From JBMNOZ01 sp050943335 (GTDB taxonomy: Bacteria > Bacillota > Desulfitobacteriia > Desulfitobacteriales > Syntrophobotulaceae), in contig JBMNOZ010000017.1 in NCBI GenBank assembly GCA_050943335.1, forward strand, positions 1-48,670: 48,670 nucleotides of DNA. Direction: 5' to 3'. The notes beneath the pieces were generated by a model that was not told where the DNA came from, ran no database searches, and saw nothing but the letters and a program-made list of their open reading frames with translations. Below, in pieces: positions 25,171-33,523 of the stretch. The first letter of the stretch is position 1. Each line of letters opens with the position of its first letter. The translations under genes were made by a program, and so were the position numbers.

Positions 25171-25290
25171 CGTAAAAAACTCTCGTCCCCTAGGGAACGA
25201 GAGCAATTAAGATCCGAGGTCTCACACAACTTTTTGATAGTAATTCTCCTACTATCCCTCTCATAAACTTAAAAAAATTCGATCAGTAAT
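25171..25290 (-). promoter_or_regulatory. thrS leader with terminator, T-box-like but degenerate
   Basis: The minus-strand RNA forms a GATAGTA/TACTATC hairpin (about 25238-25258), then GAGACCTCGGATCTTAATT. A terminator follows with stem CTCTCGTTCCC/GGGACGAGAG (25203-25180) and TTTTTT. The downstream half resembles the T-box 3' arm (CTCGTTCCCTA), and ACCTCGG resembles the ACCGCGG of the antiterminator, but the UGGN bulge sequence that pairs with tRNA is not found. The terminator is clear; the T-box relationship is inference. Confidence 0.65.
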
Positions 25291-25295
25291 AGCTT

Positions 25296-25319
25296 ATACT
25301 ACTCCCCTTCGGTTGTCAA
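25296..25319 (-). promoter_or_regulatory. Probable thrS promoter
   Basis: TTGACA (25319-25314) overlaps the ytxC stop codon. TATAAG follows at 15 nt, or TAAGCT at 17 nt. The -35 is perfect but the -10 is not ideal in either register. Confidence 0.5.
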
Positions 25320-26185
25320 TCACTCCCTTTACAAAGAGGGCAGCCCCGGCAAAAGCTTATTTTGTTTTCAAATACTTCTCTTATGATTTCAATCATTTCG
25401 ATATGACTCGTCTCAGCAGCGTGAACAATTAGATTGTTAGGAGAGCACCTTAAAAGTGCACTTATCAATAAATCGTCATAATACCCTTTACCTGCTCGCT
25501 CCTGACTTGGAAAAAAGCGGTCTTTTTTATTAATATCTTTTTTTTCTTCATCGAGGAGCAGAATTCCTCCGTCTCTTTTAATAATTAAGTGCATTGTAGA
25601 AAAAAGGGGCTCTTGCCTCGCCACAAATTTCTTAAGCATCTTAATAAATTTCTTGTTTTCCTGAGCAAAAGCATAATCCTTAACTGCTATCGCTATCTGT
25701 CTCCTGAGTTCTTTTTTATAAAGACTAGCCCTAAAATTTACAAAGCCCTCAAGATTAACCTGTTTGTGTGTATCGAGAAATTCAAGGAGGGATTTTATCA
25801 AGACATGTTTTTTAGTTTTAGAAAGATACGAACTTTCATAATTATCAAGATCCGACCAGGATCTTTCAATAATTTTTTCTATATCTGTATAGCTCAAGCT
25901 GTACTCTTTTTTTAGGATCTTTCTAACAAAAACTTTTTCCCACTCCCGGCAAATAATTTCAGCTAGGGCTTTGGCAAAATAATAATTATAAATCCTGATA
26001 GCTAAGCGATTCTCTTCCTTCTTTCCTTTAAGCGCTGAATAAACGCAACGAATAAGGCTGGAAGTGCCGATTCGATGTTCATAAAGTTCAAAAGGCAGGC
26101 CTTCCTGTAACCGGAGATGATTTAGTTTACTATATAAATCATGAGGGCAACTAGTTGACCCAACCTCAACATAGTATTCCGACAT
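25316..26185 (-). CDS. ytxC: YtxC-like sporulation-associated protein
   Basis: 289 residues resembling the YtxC family, which in Bacillus also lies directly upstream of thrS. Recognisable features are the AIRIYNYYFAKALAEII segment, a Lys-rich central helical part and a C-terminal FCRGCPLC cysteine cluster. YtxC is linked to sporulation but has no known biochemical role. The conserved neighbour supports the call. It ends on the -35 of the thrS promoter. ATG start with GGGGG about 7 nt upstream. Confidence 0.8.
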   Translation of the reverse strand: MSEYYVEVGSTSCPHDLYSKLNHLRLQEGLPFELYEHRIGTSSLIRCVYSALKGKKEENRLAIRIYNYYFAKALAEIICREWEKVFVRKILKKEYSLSYTDIEKIIERSWSDLDNYESSYLSKTKKHVLIKSLLEFLDTHKQVNLEGFVNFRASLYKKELRRQIAIAVKDYAFAQENKKFIKMLKKFVARQEPLFSTMHLIIKRDGGILLLDEEKKDINKKDRFFPSQERAGKGYYDDLLISALLRCSPNNLIVHAAETSHIEMIEIIREVFENKISFCRGCPLCKGSD

Positions 26186-26262
26186 GAAAAATCCCCCTTG
26201 GAAATATATAATTTTTCCTTCCTAATATTTCCGGAGAGGGATATTCTTATTCTAGAGTTATT

Positions 26263-26910
26263 TTATTCCTTAGTAGTTTTTTCGGTTAAGCGCAACGTAA
26301 TTCCTATCAAAAGCAAAGCCAGAACAATTAAGCCTATTTGGATATAACGAGTGGTGTAAATAAAATCCGAAAATTCATCGGCCGCAAAATCGGCACCTAG
26401 AACAGCAAAAATGCCATCCTCATTTTTAAGAGCTATATAACTCGATACCATCGTCCCTTCGGCTGTCTCATGGTAGAGACCTTGAACTTCCCGGCCATTG
26501 AAAACTTTTACTACGCCTCCAGGAACTAAGGTTTCAATACGACCGGGATTTTCAGAAGCAGAGTTCTCAGGCTCTCTTCCCTCTACGATATAAAACCAAT
26601 TCGCTTGCTCGTCCTGAGTAATAATATAAATATTAGCCAGATTATGTTCTTCCTTAAGAGTGGTAAAGTTTTTTTTCATTTCTAGGTAGGCAGGGCTTTG
26701 CTTAAGATCCTGTTTGATGTGGTCTACCTCTTTTAAATCCAGCTTTAAAACCGCCAGTTCTAGGGCCTTATTAACCTGATTCTCCGCCATTTCCACAGCC
26801 AACTGTTTAGCTCGATAATTACCGAGTCCAGTGACCATAATTAAACAAAAGACCGAAATAAGAATAATTGTAAACATTCTTTTCCGCGAAGTTGATAAGT
26901 TTGATGTCAT
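26263..26910 (-). CDS. Two-TM protein with extracytoplasmic Cache-like sensor domain
   Basis: 215 residues: TM helix about 12-28, an extracytoplasmic domain of about 155 residues and a second TM helix about 185-203, then a short charged cytoplasmic end. The external part (NLANIYIITQDEQANWFYIVEG ... AEGTMVSSYIALKNEDG) looks like the single-Cache sensor of chemoreceptors and histidine kinases. No signalling output domain follows, so it may be a cut-down receptor or work with a partner. It lies alone, divergent from ykvI. The family is inferred from topology and pattern. Confidence 0.6.
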   Translation of the reverse strand: MTSNLSTSRKRMFTIILISVFCLIMVTGLGNYRAKQLAVEMAENQVNKALELAVLKLDLKEVDHIKQDLKQSPAYLEMKKNFTTLKEEHNLANIYIITQDEQANWFYIVEGREPENSASENPGRIETLVPGGVVKVFNGREVQGLYHETAEGTMVSSYIALKNEDGIFAVLGADFAADEFSDFIYTTRYIQIGLIVLALLLIGITLRLTEKTTKE

Positions 26911-27009
26911 GTTTAACCTCCAGCTTGATCTTTGGTATTTAAATGTCTGCCCTTATTTTACCTGATTCTTACCGGATATCCAGGGGGCAAAAATCATTTT
27001 TTTTAATAA

Positions 27010-27038
27010 TTGACATACAATTTTTCAGAATCTAATTC
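27010..27038 (+). promoter_or_regulatory. Possible promoter of the YkvI-like gene
   Basis: TTGACA at 27010-27015 with TAATTC 17 nt later (27033-27038). The -35 is perfect and the -10 is poor. Confidence 0.4.
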
Positions 27039-27067
27039 GGTAACCTCCAAAGAGAAAGAAGGTAAAA

Positions 27068-28147
27068 ATGGGGAGAAATAGAAAGTTATCCGCCCTTCCT
27101 ATTGCAACTGCCTTTATCGGCACAGTCGTAGGAGCGGGTTTTGCCACCGGCCAGGAAGTATTTCAATTTTTCACTATTTATGGGCGCAAGGGATTTTTGG
27201 GAATTATTCTTTGCACAGCTTTGTTTTGCTATTTTGGTTTAATTATTATGCGAACTTCTCGGACTTTAAACGCCTCCTCCCATCGCGAGCTGGTAGAGCT
27301 TGCCGGCGGTCCCCATCTAGGCAGATTATTGGATTGGTTTATTACTTTAAGTTTCTTAGGAGTTTTAGTTGTTATGGCCGCTGGTTCCGGTGCTCTAGCT
27401 GAGGAATACATTAATCTTCCCCCCTTATACGGGAGTTTGGCTATTATTATTCTTTCCTTTCTAACGGTTATCTCTGGGGTCGATAATGTCATTAGGGCTA
27501 TTGGGATGATTGTCCCTTTTCTTTTAGTTATTGTTTTCAGTGTCACTATCCTTTCCATCTTTAAGAATCCTGTTACTATCCAAAAACTGTATCTTTTAGA
27601 GGCCCTGAAGCCCGCGGTCTCAAATAATTGGTTTTTCTCAGCGTTTATCTATGTTTCCTTTAATTTACTTTTAGCTATAGCAATTCTAGCTCCTTTGGGA
27701 GTTCAAGCCCAGAATAATAAGGCTTTGGCCTATGGAGGGATTTTAGGCGGAGTAGGCCTGGGCATGGGTGTTTTAGCCATCAGCTTCGCTGTGCTTAGCG
27801 GTATTCCGGAAACTCTTTCTTTTCAAGTGCCCATGATTTTCTTAGCCTCCCGTCTGAACCCCGCAATCGCTTTCCTTTATGGGCTTGTGCTCTTCCTGGA
27901 GATTTACTCTACTGCTGTGAGTATTCTTTACGGATTTGTTGCTCGGGTCGCCAACTCAAAAGGCACCCGTTTTTTCTGGGCAACCCTGGCCTGTGGAGGA
28001 GCGCTTTTTGCCTCCCGGCTAGGTTTTTCCCGGGCCATAACAACGATTTATCCACTATTGGGTCTCATCGGGTTGGTCTTTTTAGCCTCTCTTGTGTGCC
28101 TACAAGCAAAAGAGCCCTTGCAGGCTCTTTTAAAGATTTTAAAGTGA
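27068..28147 (+). CDS. YkvI-family membrane transporter
   Basis: 359 residues with about ten hydrophobic helices. The N-terminal helix ATAFIGTVVGAGFATGQEVFQFF carries the GAGFATGQE motif typical of YkvI proteins, which belong to the APC/NSS-like superfamily of secondary transporters. The substrate is unknown. GAAGG lies about 5 nt before the ATG. It is convergent with pgm, with only 13 bp between the stops, and its 3' end contains a terminator-like hairpin. Confidence 0.85.
   Translation: MGRNRKLSALPIATAFIGTVVGAGFATGQEVFQFFTIYGRKGFLGIILCTALFCYFGLIIMRTSRTLNASSHRELVELAGGPHLGRLLDWFITLSFLGVLVVMAAGSGALAEEYINLPPLYGSLAIIILSFLTVISGVDNVIRAIGMIVPFLLVIVFSVTILSIFKNPVTIQKLYLLEALKPAVSNNWFFSAFIYVSFNLLLAIAILAPLGVQAQNNKALAYGGILGGVGLGMGVLAISFAVLSGIPETLSFQVPMIFLASRLNPAIAFLYGLVLFLEIYSTAVSILYGFVARVANSKGTRFFWATLACGGALFASRLGFSRAITTIYPLLGLIGLVFLASLVCLQAKEPLQALLKILK
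28108..28131. terminator. Terminator-like hairpin inside the 3' end of the YkvI gene
   Basis: AAAAGAGCC (28108-28116) and GGCTCTTTT (28123-28131) form a 9-bp stem with a 6-nt loop within the last codons of ykvI. Symmetrical A and T flanks make it a candidate intrinsic terminator in both directions, in a very short convergent gap. Confidence 0.5.
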
Positions 28148-28160
28148 AACCCTTAAAATT

Positions 28161-29942
28161 TTATATTTTTACCGTTTGGGAGGGGAGGCAAGGTTCAATC
28201 AGCTCTAAGAAATCAGTTTTCACTCTTTCCATAGTGTTTTTCAATTCTTGGGGGTTTTCTCCTTTAATACAGAAGTAAAATCTGATCTTCGGCTCCGTTC
28301 CCGAAGGTCTGGCTATTAAAAAACCGCCTCCTTGAAAACATAGTCGCAAAACATCCTCCGGGGGCAGTTCGGGGGAGTCTAAGACCCCTTCCTTATTTGT
28401 GACTGGGAAATAACTTCTCTTGGTAAGAAAATCATCAATTCGAGCTACTTTTAAACCCCCACACATCCCCGGTTTCGCGCTCCGGATTATCCCCATGATT
28501 TTAGCGATACTTTCTTTTCCTTCCCGCCCCTCGAGGGTCAAGGCATACTGTTCATCACCATAGTAACCAAAGCGGGCCAAGATTTCTTCCAATACATCGG
28601 GCAGCGTTTTATTTTCTTCTTTTCGGTAGTATAAAGCCGCTTCGGCTAGCAAGGCGGCAGCCGCTATAGCGTCCTTATCCCGAGCATATGTTCCGGTCAA
28701 ATAACCATGGCTTTCCTCAAAACCCAACAAAAATGTTCCTTGCCCGCTCTCTTGAATTTTTTTGATTTGTTCGCCAATATATTTAAAACCCACCAGCACA
28801 TTTATAACTTCTGCCCCATAATGGTGAGCCAAATGTTCTGCTAATTCAGTAGTAACCACAGTCTTTATGATTATCGGCTGCGAAGGCATTGTCTTTAACT
28901 TAGTCCTCTGCGACAACAAATAATATTCTAACACAACTCCTATTTGGTTCCCCGTGAAACGTTGATATACTCCCTCTTTATCCCTGGCGTAAATGCCGAG
29001 TCTATCGGCATCCGGATCGGTTGCGAGAATTAAGTCTGCCTTTTGTTCGGGAGCATGGGCTAGGGCTCTTTCAAAAGCCAAGGGATCTTCCGGATTAGGG
29101 TATTTCACGGTAGGAAAGTCGCCATCCGGTTTTTCTTCTTCCGGGACTATGAAAAGAGATGAGAAACCGAGATCTTTTAAAATTTCGGGTACAATTTTCG
29201 CGCCTGTACCATGAAGTGGAGTGTAGACAATTTTCAGTTCCGAACCCCAAGTTTTCGCCAATTCCGGGTTTAAAAGCTGGTTTTTTACCTCCCGCCCATA
29301 AGCCTCATCAATATCTCGCCCTATGCTATGCCACAATCCTCGCCGATAAGCTTCTTCTTTACTGCTGGTAGGGATCTGCCAGCCTTGGTTAGCAAAAATC
29401 TTTTCCGCTATTTGTTTGGCTTTCCAAGGAGGAATTTGTCCCCCATCCTCCCAGTAAACCTTATAACCGCTGTACTCCTTGGGATTGTGACTGGCGGTAA
29501 TATTAACCCCGGCTATAGCTTTAAAATAGCGGACAGCAAAGGATAACTCGGGCGTTGGGCGTAGAGAGTCAAAAAAATAAACTTTTATAAAATTCGCAGT
29601 TAGAACTGAGGCAGTCTCCAAGGCATACTGGTCTGAGTTATGCCTGGAGTCATAAGCGATGACCACTCCTCTTTGATAGGCCTCGGGACCTTCTTCCTGA
29701 ATGGTCTCTGCTAAACCCTGAGTAATTTTTCTAATCACATATTTATTTATTCTATTGGTTCCGGCTCCCATCACTCCTCTTATACCCCCGGTTCCAAACT
29801 CTAAATCCGTGTAAAAGCGATCTTCAATCTCCTCGTTTTCTTCCTTGACCTGTAAAGCGAGGAGTTCCGACCGGGTTTGACTGTCAAAATATTCGTTTTC
29901 CGTCCACTCTTTAAACTTCTCGGCAATACTTTCTAGTTGCAA
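28161..29942 (-). CDS. pgcA: Phosphoglucomutase / phosphomannomutase (PgcA type)
   Basis: Interconverts hexose 1- and 6-phosphates. The alpha-D-phosphohexomutase signatures are present in order: the phosphoserine loop NITASHNPKEYSGYKVYW, the metal loop DPDADRLGIY, the sugar-binding loop GFEESHGYL and the phosphate-binding end RPSGTEPKIRFY. 593 residues match the PgcA branch of Firmicutes. TTG start behind GGGGG. It follows gpi by 41 bp, so the two enzymes form a small glucose-phosphate operon feeding glycolysis and cell-envelope sugar nucleotides. Confidence 0.92.
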   Translation of the reverse strand: MQLESIAEKFKEWTENEYFDSQTRSELLALQVKEENEEIEDRFYTDLEFGTGGIRGVMGAGTNRINKYVIRKITQGLAETIQEEGPEAYQRGVVIAYDSRHNSDQYALETASVLTANFIKVYFFDSLRPTPELSFAVRYFKAIAGVNITASHNPKEYSGYKVYWEDGGQIPPWKAKQIAEKIFANQGWQIPTSSKEEAYRRGLWHSIGRDIDEAYGREVKNQLLNPELAKTWGSELKIVYTPLHGTGAKIVPEILKDLGFSSLFIVPEEEKPDGDFPTVKYPNPEDPLAFERALAHAPEQKADLILATDPDADRLGIYARDKEGVYQRFTGNQIGVVLEYYLLSQRTKLKTMPSQPIIIKTVVTTELAEHLAHHYGAEVINVLVGFKYIGEQIKKIQESGQGTFLLGFEESHGYLTGTYARDKDAIAAAALLAEAALYYRKEENKTLPDVLEEILARFGYYGDEQYALTLEGREGKESIAKIMGIIRSAKPGMCGGLKVARIDDFLTKRSYFPVTNKEGVLDSPELPPEDVLRLCFQGGGFLIARPSGTEPKIRFYFCIKGENPQELKNTMERVKTDFLELIEPCLPSQTVKI

Positions 29943-29983
29943 TTTCTATCCCCCTTTTAAAAGCCTTTATAAACTCCAGCCTC

Positions 29984-31582
29984 TCAGTCCGCCCGATAAG
30001 AATAACCGAAAGGGTCATCTCGACGAGCTTCGTTTTTTACTCTGCGAATGCTTGTCTCGGGGTTTACGCTTAAGTGCTGAAGTATTTTATAAAGATTCTC
30101 CTTGTCAATATCCTTCCCCAAATTCTCAGCCAATAATTCTAAGGTATATTCCCGACCCTTATTAGCTTTTAAAAAAGCGTGAGCCTTATTTTTTAAACTG
30201 ATTATCGCCGCCGCCCTTTTTTTACCGAGTTCCACTGCGGGCTGATGATAAGCGTTAACATTTATCAAAAGGGCATAAATAGTTACCGCCCTTTCAAACA
30301 AAGCGATAAGGCCCCCTAAGGATTGAGCATTGATCTCTCGAAGGGTAATTGTCAGCGACTGTCTTCCTTTCTCGCTTAAAGCCTGTCTGGTACCGAGCAA
30401 AAAGGCTTGCAAATAATCCCCACTTGTGGAGTTCTCCGTCACCTGGATCGAAAGGTTATCCCGATCCTTCAGGACTTCGATAAAAATCACTAAAAAGTTA
30501 TTAGGACCGTCAAGAAGCTGCTGGAGATAGGAATGTTGATCGGTAGAGCCTTTATTACCGTAAACCGTAATCCCCTGCTGTACGGTTTCGCCCTTTAAAT
30601 TCTTTTCTTTGCCTAGGGATTCCATGATCAATTGTTGCAAATAGCTCGTTAAGAGCTGCAATCTATCTTTATAAGGAAGAATAACTATTTCTTTACCGCC
30701 TTGTCCCTCTGTGACATAATACCACATCAAAGCCAGTAAGGCGGCCGGATTTTTCTCGGTTTCCGGTAGTCTAGTCAATTCGTCGCCTAATTTTGCCCCG
30801 TAAAGCAAATCATCGATATTAATTCCCTGCAAGGCTAAAGGTACTAAGCCCACAGCGGAAAGTACAGAGGTCCGCCCGCCGACCCAATCCCACATCGGAA
30901 AGGACGTCAGCCAGTTTTCTTTTTTACTCTGTTGATCTAATAAGCTCCCTGGCTGAGTAATGCTTATAGCCTGTCTAGAAAACTGGATCTTATGAAGGCG
31001 ATAAAAGTTTTTCGTTTCTTCCATCGCATTTCTGGTCTCGATTGTGCTGCCGCTTTTGGAAATAACGATAGTCAAAGTTTGATCCAGCTCTTTTTCTAAA
31101 CTCCTAAACACTATATCCATCCCATCGGGATCGGTGTTATCGATGAAAAAGAGTTTTGTTTTATCCTCGGGACTTTGCAAAGCTATCGATAAAAATTTAG
31201 GCCCTAGGCTAGAGCCACCGATGCCTAAAACAAGGACATTTTTAAATACTTTACCGTTTTCGGAACATAAATCTCCGGAGTGAATGCGGGCCGTGAATTT
31301 TTTTATTTCCGCTATTGTGTTTGTAATCTCTGCTGTGAGTTCAGCAGTGGGAGCCAGTTCGGGGTTCCGCAGCCAATAATGGCCGACCATCCGTCCTTCA
31401 TCAGGGTTAAAAATTTCCCCTTGTTCTAAACGCTCCACTAAAGGGTAAATTGATTCCATCCGAGTTGACATCTGGAACAAGTAATCCTCCCCAAAATTCA
31501 CCCGGCTTATATCCAACTGGAATCCTAGGTCTTGATTCTCAACTAAGTAGCGGCGGAATCTCTGCCAGTTGCTGTTAACCAT
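29984..31582 (-). CDS. pgi: Glucose-6-phosphate isomerase
   Basis: Interconverts glucose 6-phosphate and fructose 6-phosphate. Family features are VLVLGIGGSSLGPKFLSIAL, the SIS-type VISKSGSTIETRNAM phosphate loop and the ...GSTDQHSYLQQLLDG segment, which contains the active-site His. At 532 residues it is longer than the 450-residue Bacillus enzyme and fits the longer branch seen in cyanobacteria and some Clostridia. The start is probably ATG at 31582; the GTG at 31600 lacks a ribosome binding site. It is divergent from hflX and upstream of pgcA. Confidence 0.92.
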   Translation of the reverse strand: MVNSNWQRFRRYLVENQDLGFQLDISRVNFGEDYLFQMSTRMESIYPLVERLEQGEIFNPDEGRMVGHYWLRNPELAPTAELTAEITNTIAEIKKFTARIHSGDLCSENGKVFKNVLVLGIGGSSLGPKFLSIALQSPEDKTKLFFIDNTDPDGMDIVFRSLEKELDQTLTIVISKSGSTIETRNAMEETKNFYRLHKIQFSRQAISITQPGSLLDQQSKKENWLTSFPMWDWVGGRTSVLSAVGLVPLALQGINIDDLLYGAKLGDELTRLPETEKNPAALLALMWYYVTEGQGGKEIVILPYKDRLQLLTSYLQQLIMESLGKEKNLKGETVQQGITVYGNKGSTDQHSYLQQLLDGPNNFLVIFIEVLKDRDNLSIQVTENSTSGDYLQAFLLGTRQALSEKGRQSLTITLREINAQSLGGLIALFERAVTIYALLINVNAYHQPAVELGKKRAAAIISLKNKAHAFLKANKGREYTLELLAENLGKDIDKENLYKILQHLSVNPETSIRRVKNEARRDDPFGYSYRAD

Positions 31583-31648
31583 GGCTGCCCGTTCCCTCAC
31601 TTTTAGAATGGCGAAGTATTGGTCACATTCTATATATTTATGCTCCAG

Positions 31649-31676
31649 TTGAAAAAATATACTAAGTCCATACTAT
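31649..31676 (+). promoter_or_regulatory. Possible hflX promoter
   Basis: TTGAAA (31649-31654), 16 nt, TACTAT (31671-31676), about 55 bp before the hflX start. Confidence 0.5.
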
Positions 31677-31731
31677 TACGGTATACTCTTAGTTAAGGCT
31701 GACAAAATGAATGAATGGGAAGGGGAATTAA

Positions 31732-33486
31732 ATGAATAAAATCAAGGGCGAGATATCAGGAATTAAGAGGGTAACTTTAGAGCAGCTTGAAGACCTATAT
31801 GAATATCAAATTCCCCCAGACCAGCTCTGGACCGAGGAATTAATAGAAGAGATATCTCTTCTATCGGAGAAAATCAATAGAGAAATTGCCCTTTATATAG
31901 ACCGTAAAGGCCGGATTATCGATATCCGCATCGGTGACCATAATACTGTTACCTTATCCCCCATCGAAAGCAGGAGAAGTCCGCTGCGCCTCAGTGGGGT
32001 CCGCTGTATCCACACTCACCTGAAGGGTTCCGGTCGCCTTTCCCTAGTTGATATTAGTGCTTTAAAACACCTGCGCTTAGATACGATGATCGCTGTCGGA
32101 ATTAGAACCCAAGAATTGTATGTAGGAATATTAAGCTCCGGGAATCAGGAAGAAGTGGCCCTTTTTGGGCCCTATCCGGCTAAAATGAAAGATTTTCAAG
32201 AATTGCTGTACTCAATAGCAGAGGCCGACCAAAGAACCAGAGACCGACCGGAAAATATTAAACAGGGTCCGGAACGGGCACTTTTAGTGAGCTTGGGAGT
32301 GGAGGATATCTCTATTAAAGAACTGAGGGAGCTCGCTAAAACAGCGGGCGCGAAGGTTGTCGGTGAAGTACGCCAAAAATACCGCCCGCAAGGTTCTGTT
32401 CCTGTCGGTTCAGGCAAGCTGGAAGAGATACGTTTAATGATCCAAACCCTAGACGTGGACTTAGTGATATTTGACGGGGAATTATCCGGGACGGAACAAC
32501 GTAATTTCGAACAGGCTATTGGTTGCCCTGTGCTCTGCCGTACGGCATTAATTCTGGATATTTTCGCCCAGAGAGCCCGCTCGCGGGAAGGTATCCTGCA
32601 AGTTGAACTTGCCCAATTGGAATATCAATTGACCCGTCTCATAGGTTCAGGCTCAGCACTTTCCCGGTTAGGGGGCGGAATTGGAACCCGGGGACCCGGG
32701 GAGACAAAACTGGAGACCGATCGCCGTAATATTCGCACTCGTATCGTCCGCTTAAAAAAGGAGCTAGCAGAAATACGCAAACAGCGAGGAGTTTTAAGAA
32801 GCAGCCGTCAAAAAAGTAACATCCCCATAGTATCCCTTGTAGGCTATACCAATGCAGGCAAATCCACTCTTCTCAATACTCTCTGCGAAGCCGATGTTTT
32901 TGTTGAGGATAAGTTATTTGCCACTTTAGATACCACAGTGCGAAAACTGGATTTAGATAACGGACAGACCATCCTTCTCACTGATACAGTCGGTTTTATT
33001 CGTAATCTTCCCCCCGAGTTGCTAGACGCTTTTAAATCCACCTTAGAAGAGACTGTTTTAGCGGATTTAATCCTCTTGGTTGCTGATGCCTCCGATCCTG
33101 AGGTCGAAGAACAAATTAGAATTGTCGACGATATTCTGAGACAACTAAAGGTCGACACTAAGCAATCCATAATCGTTTTAAACAAAATAGACCTGGTTTC
33201 AACAAAGAACCCGGTTTTCCTGACAAAAGAAAACCGGGTTGTTATAGAAACATCCGCCGTTAGAGGGGATGGGATTGGATTGTTAAAAGAAACCTTACAA
33301 AAAATTTTCTTTGGCAAACTACTCCGCTTGCGCCTCCGGATACCCTTTACTCAAACCCATTTACTAGCCTGGCTTTATGAGAATGCCAAGGTCCTAAATG
33401 TAGATTCTGACGAAAATGGTATTTTTGTCCAGGTTGAGATAGTGAAATCTTTAGTCGATAAAGTAGCTGAATATCGGGTTTACTGA
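31732..33486 (+). CDS. hflX: GTPase HflX with an extra N-terminal JAMM-like domain
   Basis: A ribosome-associated GTPase that splits or rescues stalled 70S ribosomes. From about residue 185 it is a standard HflX: the glycine-rich GGGIGTRGPGETKLETDRR linker, G1 GYTNAGKS, G3 DTVGF and G4 NKID. The protein has 584 residues, about 160 more than a typical 420-residue HflX. The extra N-terminus holds H94-T-H96 followed by S104-x-x-D107, with an upstream Glu (E51), matching the JAMM metal-binding pattern E...HxH(x7)SxxD. AGGGG lies 6 nt before the ATG. Long HflX forms are known in Clostridia; the JAMM reading is my inference. Confidence 0.93.
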   Translation: MNKIKGEISGIKRVTLEQLEDLYEYQIPPDQLWTEELIEEISLLSEKINREIALYIDRKGRIIDIRIGDHNTVTLSPIESRRSPLRLSGVRCIHTHLKGSGRLSLVDISALKHLRLDTMIAVGIRTQELYVGILSSGNQEEVALFGPYPAKMKDFQELLYSIAEADQRTRDRPENIKQGPERALLVSLGVEDISIKELRELAKTAGAKVVGEVRQKYRPQGSVPVGSGKLEEIRLMIQTLDVDLVIFDGELSGTEQRNFEQAIGCPVLCRTALILDIFAQRARSREGILQVELAQLEYQLTRLIGSGSALSRLGGGIGTRGPGETKLETDRRNIRTRIVRLKKELAEIRKQRGVLRSSRQKSNIPIVSLVGYTNAGKSTLLNTLCEADVFVEDKLFATLDTTVRKLDLDNGQTILLTDTVGFIRNLPPELLDAFKSTLEETVLADLILLVADASDPEVEEQIRIVDDILRQLKVDTKQSIIVLNKIDLVSTKNPVFLTKENRVVIETSAVRGDGIGLLKETLQKIFFGKLLRLRLRIPFTQTHLLAWLYENAKVLNVDSDENGIFVQVEIVKSLVDKVAEYRVY

Positions 33487-33523
33487 GATCTCTTTAGGAT
33501 ACGGAAACGGGCAGAGATTCTTT

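Noticed and set aside
25114..25206. Longer N-terminus for ThrS
   Set aside because: The extension covers the leader terminator; GGGGG before the ATG at 25113 and the standard TGS start argue against it.
32844..33317. 157-codon open frame antisense to hflX
   Set aside because: It is a shadow of the HflX GTPase domain in another frame, low-complexity and without a ribosome binding site.
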